The translations under genes and the position numbers were made by a program. From CAUPWF01 sp964369425 (GTDB lineage Bacteria > Bacillota > Clostridia > Lachnospirales > Lachnospiraceae), in the NCBI GenBank assembly GCA_964369425.1, contig CAYJGW010000067.1, positions 1 through 10,993 on the forward strand: a DNA stretch of 10,993 nucleotides, written 5' to 3'. A model generated the notes under the pieces. That model worked only from the letters and a program-made list of their open reading frames with translations. It ran no database searches and was not told the origin of the DNA. Below, piece by piece: positions 1 through 6,650 of the stretch (the stretch's first letter is position 1; each line of letters starts with the position of its first letter).

Positions 1-1
1 T

Positions 2-937
2 GTGCCAGCGGATGTGAAAGAGAAATTCCGAGAAATTGAACAAGGGAAGCGATTGCCAGATCTTGGATCGGATATTGTGTTTAAAAAGGTATTTGACCCA
101 GATTTACATAAGGAAAGAGTCGAAAAATTACTAGGGCTAATCTTTCAAGAGAAGATTAAAGTTGAATCCTCTTTAAAGCAGCAGATACCAAAAGCGACGA
201 TATTTGCAAAAGATACGATTCATGATTTGCTTGCAAAGCTTTCAACAGGAGCAATTGCAAATCTAGAAATGCAAGTATTGGCACAAGAATTTATAGTAGA
301 GAGAATGGATATCTATGCATCAGATATGATTCTCTTACAGTATTCTGTAGGAGAAGGGGAGAAAAAGACAGAATTTTCATATATGGACGTGAAGCCGTCG
401 TACCTAGTAGTATTCATGAAAAAGAGTCCAAGTGTATTCAAAGATTCTCCAGAATTCATACACTTCAAGAAAAGCATAACAGATACGGGGGTTGAACTTA
501 ATCAATTAGCCCTCATTGCATACATTGAATTAGAAAAATGTCTCAAGTATATAAAAAACAATGGATATAAGACAGAAAACATAGAACTCTGTGAATGGTT
601 ATTACTGTTAGCTGATGTAAATGATGAAGAGGTGCAGCGATTGTCCGCAGTCGATCAAGAGAAATCACTAATCATAAATGAGTTGTATCAGATATCAAAA
701 AACAAGGAGGAGTTGATGACGATGTTAAGTGAAAAGTATGCAGAAGTTACACGTACAAGTGAAATGGTATATGCAAAGCGTGAGGCGCGTAAAGAAGCGC
801 TAAAAGAAGGTGAAGTAAGGGGGATTATTAATACATTAAGATTAATGAATCAGCCAGAAGAAGAGATAATTAAACAGTTAATGATTCAGATGGGACTGAA
901 TGAGAAAGAAGCAAGAAAATCGCTAAAGAAAAGTTGA
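2..937 (+). CDS. Rpn family recombination-promoting nuclease / putative PD-(D/E)XK transposase, possibly 5'-truncated
   Basis: Rpn proteins are PD-(D/E)XK endonucleases, long annotated as putative transposases, that cut DNA and promote RecA-independent recombination. Family features visible here: an N-terminal DLGSDIVFKKVF block (about residues 20-31), a putative catalytic Asp75 in the HDLLAKL stretch, and the strand NLEMQ carrying Glu89 and Gln91, which fits the D-x(n)-E-x-Q form of this nuclease fold. The C-terminal third is charged and helical (from about residue 225), ending in a short EEIIKQL/GLNEKEA helical tail that is common in Firmicutes members. The 311-residue length is normal for the family. 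The GTG at position 2 is the first possible start, but the window begins there, so no ribosome binding site can be seen and the true start could lie upstream. No terminal repeats or target duplications were found. It appears functionally unrelated to the genes to its right. Confidence 0.8.
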   Translation: MPADVKEKFREIEQGKRLPDLGSDIVFKKVFDPDLHKERVEKLLGLIFQEKIKVESSLKQQIPKATIFAKDTIHDLLAKLSTGAIANLEMQVLAQEFIVERMDIYASDMILLQYSVGEGEKKTEFSYMDVKPSYLVVFMKKSPSVFKDSPEFIHFKKSITDTGVELNQLALIAYIELEKCLKYIKNNGYKTENIELCEWLLLLADVNDEEVQRLSAVDQEKSLIINELYQISKNKEELMTMLSEKYAEVTRTSEMVYAKREARKEALKEGEVRGIINTLRLMNQPEEEIIKQLMIQMGLNEKEARKSLKKS

Positions 938-1031
938 AACAACGTAACTATTTACCCTAAACATCTCAGGGGGATTACTACGAAATCAATTACGCTGTTT
1001 CATGGCTACATTCACGATTACGAGACGGAGG

Positions 1032-1062
1032 GGGAGACGCGAAAGCGTCTCCCTTAAAGTTT
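1032..1062 (+). terminator. GC-rich hairpin between convergent genes, likely terminator
   Basis: GGGAGACGC (1032-1040) and GCGTCTCCC (1045-1053) form a perfect 9-bp stem closed by a GAAA (GNRA) tetraloop, followed on the plus strand by TTAAAGTTTT. It lies 94 bases after the Rpn stop and 23 bases beyond the response-regulator stop on the other strand. The position suggests a terminator for one or both convergent units. The T-tract is interrupted on the plus strand and absent on the minus strand, so efficiency is uncertain. The rest of the 938-1075 gap shows no convincing gene. Confidence 0.5.
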
Positions 1063-1075
1063 TGGGAAATAAGTG

Positions 1076-2194
1076 TTATAATTCTAAATTTGGTAGTGTT
1101 ATGTTTAAGTTTTTATAGGCGCTTTTTCGATTTTCAAGAGTTCGTTGAAGATAGATTTCATCTCCAGATTTTTGATAATTCGTAATTAATAGAATCCATG
1201 CAGTCTCACATAAAGGATCGGCGTTAATGGCCAATGTAGCTTGCTCATTGGATGCTTCATATTGTTTGGTATTTGCGTAATACATAGCAATTTCGATTCT
1301 TAGGTTGACGTATCTTATATGATATTGATCTCTCAAAAGATTTGCCCACTCACACTTTACATCTTCAAAGTACTTTCCTCGATATAAGTTTGCAGCATAT
1401 AGAACATAGTCTATGTGTTGGGCACAAATAGAAGAAGCAAGCTCTTCAGCCTTTTCAAATACATCGATATCACTAATGACATTTCCTAAATTCAAAGAGT
1501 AATATCCGGATTTGTAAATAAGAGTGACATCTGTATTTCCGTCTTTTAGAAATTTTCTCAAATAATAAATTGTAGTATTGAGGTTTTGCAATGCCTTGTC
1601 TTTGGGTAGACCACTCCACATGGTGTCTATTAGAGTTTGCTTATACATCTGTTCTTCTTTGCTTTGAAGAAGAAAGGCGAAAAGTTCTCTTACCTTGGCA
1701 GTTCTCCATTCAGGTTTACTAGTTTCAAAACTGGTGATTTCCAATTTTCCAAAAGAATGCACCATAGGATTTTGAGCATCGGATACATTAGCCAGTTCAG
1801 TATTTGCTGTGGATGATATTGTCATGGATAAGGAATCCTGAACTCTTTCTATTGTTTTTTGAAACCGTTGCTTACTTACTGGTTTTAATAGATAATCAGC
1901 GGCATCTAAATCAAAGGCGGTAACGGCGTAGTTATCATAGGCTGTGACAAATATAATTTTAATAGGATAAGATACGCGTTCTTTGATTCTATCCGCTAGT
2001 TGAATTCCTGTTAAACCAGGCATGGCTATGTCAAGAAATGCGACTTGTGGTTGAAGCGAATCGATAGATTCGAGTGCCTCCATAGAGTCACTGAAAGAAC
2101 CCACAACGTCGAAAGCAGTATATTCTTTCAATAAATAGGATAGTTTGGTTAATGCAGGTATTTCATCATCGACAATAATCGTTTTATAACTCAT
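1076..2194 (-). CDS. Response regulator with receiver, winged-helix and BTAD (SARP-like) output domains
   Basis: This is a cytoplasmic DNA-binding partner of the adjacent kinase. Residues 1-120 are a receiver domain: acidic pocket D9/D10, phosphoacceptor Asp55 in FLDIAMPG, Thr84 in FVTAY, and Lys104 in LLKP. A linker of about 25 residues precedes an OmpR-like winged helix (about 147-235), with the helix pattern RELFAFLLQSKEE, ALQNLNTTIYYLRK and the wing YKSGYYSLNL. The remainder (about 242-368) is helical and TPR-like and matches a bacterial transcriptional activator domain (BTAD), as found in SARP regulators. The ATG has a good site, AGAGGAGA at 2201-2208, 6 bases upstream. The gene overlaps the kinase end by 11 bases, so translation is probably coupled. 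By position and pairing it should act at the 5229-5431 control region; this is inference. The receiver, HTH and BTAD calls are firm, and the target is unknown. Confidence 0.88.
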   Translation of the reverse strand: MSYKTIIVDDEIPALTKLSYLLKEYTAFDVVGSFSDSMEALESIDSLQPQVAFLDIAMPGLTGIQLADRIKERVSYPIKIIFVTAYDNYAVTAFDLDAADYLLKPVSKQRFQKTIERVQDSLSMTISSTANTELANVSDAQNPMVHSFGKLEITSFETSKPEWRTAKVRELFAFLLQSKEEQMYKQTLIDTMWSGLPKDKALQNLNTTIYYLRKFLKDGNTDVTLIYKSGYYSLNLGNVISDIDVFEKAEELASSICAQHIDYVLYAANLYRGKYFEDVKCEWANLLRDQYHIRYVNLRIEIAMYYANTKQYEASNEQATLAINADPLCETAWILLITNYQKSGDEIYLQRTLENRKSAYKNLNITLPNLEL

Positions 2195-5100
2195 TTTTTA
2201 TCTCCTCTGAGTATGAATTTAATTTGGGTATAGTAATTATTATTTTTGTCCCTATTTCTGTGTTTGAGATAATATCTATAGGTTTTCCGTAATGGAGGTT
2301 GAGTCTCCGGTTCACATTGGATAATCCAATTCCACTGTTCTTATCTTGCAATTCATAATTAAGTAAAGAAGTAAGTTTCTCTGAATCAATGCCGTTTCCA
2401 TTGTCTTGAATAACAATGTGGAAATAAGAATCGTATTCGGTAAGAGAAAGGGAGACAACTATTTGTTTGTTTGAATTTAATGTATTATGTCGAATTGCAT
2501 TTTCTACTAGTGGTTGAATGGTTAAAGCAGGCAAGTAGAAATCGGATTGTATTTCTGAATATAGTTGAAACTCTAATCGATTTCCAAAGCGCGCTTTTTC
2601 AATTTTAACATAAGCATTTACAATCAAAAGTTCTTTATCGATAGAGATAAAATCGGTTTCATTATCCGTCCGAAAACACCCTCTTAAGTAGGTTGATAAA
2701 TCGTCAATGAGTTCACTTGCATACTCCCCGTTAGTTAAGGCAATGGCGCTGATGGTGTTGAACGCATTATACAAAAAATGAGGACGTATCTGTGCTTGTA
2801 AGAAAAGTAACTCATTCGATAAGGTGGTTTTTACAGAGTTGCGCAACGAAATCAAATTGAAGACTCTTGTACGTAATTCAACTCGATCAGCAGGTTTGAC
2901 GATATAGTCATTAGCGCCAGACCAAAAGCCCGTAAGGATGGATTCTGTAGAACTCCTAGCGGTTAGTAGCAAGATTGGCAATTCGAAATGAGAAAACTGT
3001 TTTCTTACAATTTGACACATTTCAAATCCACTTATTTCTGGCATCATTACATCTAAAATAATGATATCATATGTGCGCTTTTTAAGCAAATCAAGTGCAA
3101 TGTTTGCATTTGTAACGCTATCAATATCGAAACGACAATCATCAAATATATCTTCGATTATTTTTAGATTATCTTCATTATCATCAACTACGAGTAAGGA
3201 AGCTTTATTTCCATAATAATGATTCAAATAATTTTCCTGCATAAGTTGAGTGTTAGCGGTCATAATAGGTTCATTTGCGACTTCGTTTTCTGAAAGGGAT
3301 TCACTTGCGTCTAAATAAAATGTAAAGCAGGTACCTTGATTAGGTTTGGACCATTCAACGTATATTTGACCATTCATTCTTTCAACGAGTTGTTTTACTA
3401 AGTACAGTCCATAACCCATTCCGTCAGCCATATCTTTGGCATCTTGTGTACGAGTCCAGTTTTGAAATATGGAATCCAGCTTATTACTAGAAATGCCAAT
3501 GCCTGTATCAATAACGGAAATATATATTTTAGAACCTTTTCGTTGGCTTTTTACAGTAATGCTTCCAGTCTCTGTATATTTCACTGCATTTCCTATTAAA
3601 TTATTCAACACTTCCCATAATCTAGATTCATCAGCTAATACGTATAAGGCATCGGGATTCAATTGATTTTTTAAAAATATTTTGTCATTTTTGGATGTGT
3701 AATGAAACATTTCAATTACGGCATTAACTTCTGTTTCCAAATTTACAGGTTTTAAAAAAGTTTCTGCACGTTGGTTTGTAGAATAAAAGTCGTATAAATC
3801 AAAAATAACGCTATTCATTCTTCGTGCAAGTCGGAGTGCCAGATCTAACTCCTTTTTCACACAGTTAGATTCGGGTGTTTTATTATTGCACGATGCAATG
3901 ATATTCATAATGCCGTGTAAGGGTGTACGCAATTCGTGGGATGTAGCGGAAATAAACTCGCCCTTTAACTTATCGGCTGCAAGCATATGATGCGCTAGTC
4001 TTGTGTTGCCTGTGTAGATTTTTGCGATATGTAGAGCGATATAGGCTAAATATGCTGTTACAAAACATAAGATAGAAATAATATAACTATAAGTATATAC
4101 ATTAGCCGATATCATTCCAATGCTATTTAATTGTAGAACAACAAAATAATAGCCGATAAATAATTGCGCCAATGCTTGCATGAGCGCGGTATAGCTTTTG
4201 AGTAATATTTTTTTGAAAAGTATGCACAATGAGTATGCATAGCACCATAAAAAATAAACGATGATAATTTTGTAAAGATGTGGTAACAAATAGTAAGGGG
4301 AGATTGCCAATATCAAACCGCTGATTGTAATTATGTAATTTTGAACTTTCAAAATTCGTTTATCCCAAAGCGTAGGTGCATAGTTGCTGCTTGCTAACAT
4401 GAGCAATAGATAACCTAAATAACCTAAGGCGAAAATCATAGCCCGAGACAATACCATGTATGCAGTTGATTCAATTGGTTGGACAATTAAATCATTACTT
4501 GAGTACACCAATTGAAAAGCAAAAGCACAAGTAAAAGTCAATAAATGCTGAATGTTTTTGAGTGGAATTTTAAAAATGCGTAAAAAGAATAAAAGTAAGG
4601 CAAAAATACAAATACTTATAAAGCCCATAGATTCTACAAACTTAAATTGCGAAGATAAGCGGTATCCTTCGATTTGAGTACCAAAGTAAACTGGGCTAGA
4701 AATACCGGATGTATAGTTGCTGAAGTTGGAGACTTGTATCACAATCTCATGAGATTTACGCATAATGTCTAAAGGAAATACGACATACTGATTGTCTCTA
4801 AAAGATTCACCGATTTCTTCCAAAGAGGAAGTAAAACCAACATCTGAAACTAAGACTCCATCCATATAAATTCGGGCAGCACCTTGAATGTCAGCTAACC
4901 GAAGAGAGAATAAATTTTCTGAACTATTAAAAGAAAACTGCAATCGATATGTTCCATAACCATAAGGGGAAGGGAGGGTTCCAGGAACAGAAGCATAGGC
5001 GCTGTTAGTGTTATCAAAATCTGTGTTCGTGAAATCACTAGAAAATAAAAATTCATTCGGATAATACTCCCAACTTCCGTTTAATGGTATGGGTGCCTTA

Positions 5101-5228
5101 TTATCAATAGGTCCAAGATGTATAACACCATCAGATGATTGTAAGGAATCTTCTGGAAGAATAATAATTGCCAGTGTTACAAAAAATAGTAAAATAGTCA
5201 TGAAAAAAATGTAAATCGGTTTAAGCAA
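2184..5228 (-). CDS. 7TMR-DISM hybrid sensor kinase with two histidine kinase modules and an internal receiver
   Basis: This is a membrane sensor. A signal-anchor helix (about 5-24) is followed by an extracytoplasmic jellyroll-like domain (about 30-185) with NGSWEYYP and YGTYRLQF motifs, resembling the 7TMR-DISM extracellular type 2 domain, thought to bind carbohydrate-like ligands. About seven membrane helices span 198-402. Next come a HisKA dimerisation helix with His431 (SHELRTP) and a HATPase domain (N-box Asn543/Asn547, DTGIG at 574-578, GMGYG at 603-607). A receiver domain follows with Asp726 (ILDVMMP) and Lys778. A second, LytS/YesM-type kinase module has His817 (QIRPHFLYN), N-box LVENAIRHN, DNGNG at 942-946 and GIG at 966-968. 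Both ATP sites look intact. The TTG start at 5228 is chosen because GGAGGT lies 5 bases upstream; the nearest in-frame ATG is codon 10. The gene is divergent from the transporter operon, which it probably controls through the downstream regulator. Confidence 0.92.
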   Translation of the reverse strand: MLKPIYIFFMTILLFFVTLAIIILPEDSLQSSDGVIHLGPIDNKAPIPLNGSWEYYPNEFLFSSDFTNTDFDNTNSAYASVPGTLPSPYGYGTYRLQFSFNSSENLFSLRLADIQGAARIYMDGVLVSDVGFTSSLEEIGESFRDNQYVVFPLDIMRKSHEIVIQVSNFSNYTSGISSPVYFGTQIEGYRLSSQFKFVESMGFISICIFALLLFFLRIFKIPLKNIQHLLTFTCAFAFQLVYSSNDLIVQPIESTAYMVLSRAMIFALGYLGYLLLMLASSNYAPTLWDKRILKVQNYIITISGLILAISPYYLLPHLYKIIIVYFLWCYAYSLCILFKKILLKSYTALMQALAQLFIGYYFVVLQLNSIGMISANVYTYSYIISILCFVTAYLAYIALHIAKIYTGNTRLAHHMLAADKLKGEFISATSHELRTPLHGIMNIIASCNNKTPESNCVKKELDLALRLARRMNSVIFDLYDFYSTNQRAETFLKPVNLETEVNAVIEMFHYTSKNDKIFLKNQLNPDALYVLADESRLWEVLNNLIGNAVKYTETGSITVKSQRKGSKIYISVIDTGIGISSNKLDSIFQNWTRTQDAKDMADGMGYGLYLVKQLVERMNGQIYVEWSKPNQGTCFTFYLDASESLSENEVANEPIMTANTQLMQENYLNHYYGNKASLLVVDDNEDNLKIIEDIFDDCRFDIDSVTNANIALDLLKKRTYDIIILDVMMPEISGFEMCQIVRKQFSHFELPILLLTARSSTESILTGFWSGANDYIVKPADRVELRTRVFNLISLRNSVKTTLSNELLFLQAQIRPHFLYNAFNTISAIALTNGEYASELIDDLSTYLRGCFRTDNETDFISIDKELLIVNAYVKIEKARFGNRLEFQLYSEIQSDFYLPALTIQPLVENAIRHNTLNSNKQIVVSLSLTEYDSYFHIVIQDNGNGIDSEKLTSLLNYELQDKNSGIGLSNVNRRLNLHYGKPIDIISNTEIGTKIIITIPKLNSYSEEIKNEL

Positions 5229-5233
5229 AGTGC

Positions 5234-5239
5234 ACCTCC
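5234..5239 (-). promoter_or_regulatory. Ribosome binding site fixing the TTG start of the sensor kinase
   Basis: On the minus strand GGAGGT sits 5 bases before TTG at 5228. The GTG that overlaps this site is in another frame and reaches a stop within five codons, so TTG is the sensible start and keeps the complete signal-anchor helix. Confidence 0.75.
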
Positions 5240-5263
5240 GTATATTCTGAAAATTATTAATAA

Positions 5264-5292
5264 ATTATACTACAAAACAAAAAAAATAGAAA
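5264..5292 (-). promoter_or_regulatory. Probable promoter of the kinase-regulator operon
   Basis: On the minus strand a perfect TATAAT (complement of 5264-5269) lies about 35 bases before the TTG start. At 17-bp spacing the -35 position (5287-5292) reads TTTCTA, a poor match, and the spacer holds a run of eight T. A strong -10 with a weak -35 is compatible with an activated promoter. In such AT-rich DNA a TATAAT can also occur by chance. Confidence 0.4.
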
Positions 5293-5305
5293 GTGTTATG
5301 CAAAA

Positions 5306-5333
5306 TGACTAAAAATTAGACTGATTTTTTAGT
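5306..5333. promoter_or_regulatory. Candidate operator: inverted repeat midway between the divergent promoters
   Basis: ACTAAAAA (5308-5315) and TTTTTAGT (5326-5333) are perfect 8-bp inverted arms around a 10-base spacer. The centre (about 5320) is equidistant from the kinase -10 element and the transporter -35 element. The left arm is part of TGACTAAAA (5306-5314), which recurs exactly at 5372-5380 across the transporter -35 element. This is the arrangement expected of a shared operator, but the DNA is AT-rich and the heptamer ACTAAAA also occurs by chance inside a coding region near 7379. Confidence 0.35.
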
Positions 5334-5345
5334 GAATACATAGAT

Positions 5346-5366
5346 GTTTATTATTTTGTTTATTAT
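5346..5366 (+). repeat. Tandem GTTTATTAT direct repeats upstream of the -35 element
   Basis: GTTTATTAT occurs at 5346-5354 and 5358-5366, a 12-bp period, ending five bases before the TTGACT -35 element. The core TTATTAT appears again at 5384-5390, two further periods on. Direct repeats near -35 are the typical binding pattern of SARP/OmpR-type winged-helix activators, though usually with about 10-11 bp period. Low sequence complexity makes this a weak candidate. Confidence 0.25.
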
Positions 5367-5370
5367 GATG

Positions 5371-5398
5371 TTGACTAAAATGATTATTATGCTATTAT
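5371..5398 (+). promoter_or_regulatory. Sigma-A-type promoter of the ABC transporter operon
   Basis: TTGACT (5371-5376) and TATTAT (5393-5398) are separated by 16 bases, each one mismatch from consensus. An alternative -10, TATAAA (5396-5401), would give a 19-bp spacer. Transcription would start near 5405, giving a short leader before AGGAGGG (5417-5423) and the ATG at 5432. The -35 overlaps the second TGACTAAAA copy, so a regulator bound there could directly affect polymerase. Confidence 0.6.
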
Positions 5399-5431
5399 AA
5401 ATATAACATTAATCATAGGAGGGAAGCAAGT

Positions 5432-6571
5432 ATGAAACAGAAGAAAGTATTAGGTGCATTATGTCTAAGTTTTACACTCTTAATAGGAGCACTCTCAGGG
5501 TGTACGGTTGACGAACAAAGTTCAACAGCGGAAACAACAGAAGAAACAGTTAACACAGATAGTTCAAGTGAAGAAAATGATTCAAGCAGTTCTGACGGTG
5601 GATTAAAAATAGGAATTGCTGCGAGAGAAATTACAAATGACTATAACAGAAGCATAATTTCTGGTTCGCAAGAATTGATTGAAGCCGCAGGTGGTGAAGT
5701 TGTAATTGCAGATGCGCAAGCAGATGTACAAAAGCATAACGAAAATATAGAGAATTTAATCAATTCAGGGATTGATGGTTTAATTGTACATTTGGGAGAT
5801 CCAGAACAACTAGCGCCTCTTATGGAAGATGCGAAAGAAAAAGGGATTCAGGTCATTACAAATGGGGTAGGATCACCTGTTGACAGTACACTTGGTGATG
5901 TAAATGGAGACGATCCACTAATGGCTACTTTAGCAGCAGACGCATTATTGGCAAGTATTGATTATGAAGGTGATGTCTATGTTGTGTGGGTGCCAGGAGC
6001 GCCGCTTCTAGAAACGAGAAAGCGAATCTTTGAGGCAGTTGCAGCAGATTATCCAAATGTAACTATTCATGAGGTTCCAGCAGAACATAATCCAGCAAAA
6101 GTGCAAACACAAATTGAAGAGATTTTAACAGCGAATCCAGAAGAAGGAAGTGTGGCAGGGATATTTGGGACATATGATCAATTGGTTTCAGGTGCAAGTG
6201 AGGCTATTAGGAGAGCTGGTAGAGGCGATGAGATTAGCGTAATTGGAATTGATGGAGATATTTTAGGGTTCCAAATGCTCTTCCAGGAAGATAGTCCTTT
6301 CATTTCGACAGTGGTAATGGATACGGCAAGTATAGGAAAACAATCAGCAGAAATACTTATGGGCGTAATAGATGGTAGTGTGGATTCAGATACAATACCA
6401 CGTAAAATACCAGCAGAATGTTATGTTGCGACTAGAAAAAATGGAGTGGAAGCAGCAGAGATGAAGTGGGGTACAAACTTCTGGGAAGATGCAGGTCTTG
6501 TGAAGGAAGAAGTACTAGAAATATTCCCTAAAGAGGAAGAAGTAATCGTGATGCTGCCAAGTATACCATAG
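5432..6571 (+). CDS. CUT2-type ABC transporter substrate-binding lipoprotein (periplasmic binding protein type 1 fold)
   Basis: This captures the ligand outside the membrane and delivers it to the two permeases. The N-terminus is a lipoprotein signal peptide: KQKK, a hydrophobic core, and lipobox LSGC with Cys24 as lipidated residue. Residues 25-56 form a Ser/Thr/Glu/Asp-rich flexible tether. The mature domain (about 58-345) has the two-lobed Peripla_BP_4 pattern of ribose/galactose-type binding proteins: LKIGIA at the first strand, GIDGLIVH (113-120), KGIQVITNG (137-145), then the second lobe with AGIFGTYDQ (242-250) and VIGIDGD (270-276). The acidic C-terminal tail to residue 379 is unremarkable. 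AGGAGGG lies 8 bases before the ATG. It is the first gene of the operon, and an intergenic hairpin separates it from the ATPase. The family supports sugars but also includes autoinducer, inositol and other small-molecule binders, so the ligand is left open. Confidence 0.9.
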   Translation: MKQKKVLGALCLSFTLLIGALSGCTVDEQSSTAETTEETVNTDSSSEENDSSSSDGGLKIGIAAREITNDYNRSIISGSQELIEAAGGEVVIADAQADVQKHNENIENLINSGIDGLIVHLGDPEQLAPLMEDAKEKGIQVITNGVGSPVDSTLGDVNGDDPLMATLAADALLASIDYEGDVYVVWVPGAPLLETRKRIFEAVAADYPNVTIHEVPAEHNPAKVQTQIEEILTANPEEGSVAGIFGTYDQLVSGASEAIRRAGRGDEISVIGIDGDILGFQMLFQEDSPFISTVVMDTASIGKQSAEILMGVIDGSVDSDTIPRKIPAECYVATRKNGVEAAEMKWGTNFWEDAGLVKEEVLEIFPKEEEVIVMLPSIP

Positions 6572-6593
6572 AAATTTAAAATACAGAAACTCT

Positions 6594-6624
6594 AATTCAA
6601 GCGAGATGGTTTCTCGCTTGAATT
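6594..6624 (+). other. Intergenic hairpin between binding-protein and ATPase genes
   Basis: AATTCAAGCGAGA (6594-6606) and TCTCGCTTGAATT (6612-6624) form a perfect 13-bp stem with a 5-base loop (TGGTT). No T-tract follows (the next bases are CGTAATAG), so it is not a classical intrinsic terminator. Such hairpins after the binding-protein gene commonly protect the upstream mRNA from 3' decay or partly attenuate transcription, giving more binding protein than membrane components. That role is inferred from position. Confidence 0.7.
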
Positions 6625-6650
6625 CGTAATAGAAAAGGTGAGGTTAAGGA

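Noticed and set aside
958..1075. Open plus-strand frame in the gap (reads GDYYEINYAVSWLHSRL)
   Set aside because: It looks peptide-like for a short distance but has a stop just upstream, no start codon or ribosome binding site, and runs antisense into the response regulator.
3469..3666. Plus-strand 65-residue open frame inside the kinase gene
   Set aside because: It lies antisense to the well-supported HATPase-coding part of the sensor kinase, with no ribosome binding site or recognisable motif.
6594..6632. Hairpin after the binding-protein gene as a full intrinsic terminator
   Set aside because: No T-run follows the stem, and the downstream ATPase has no clear promoter of its own, so a complete stop is unlikely.
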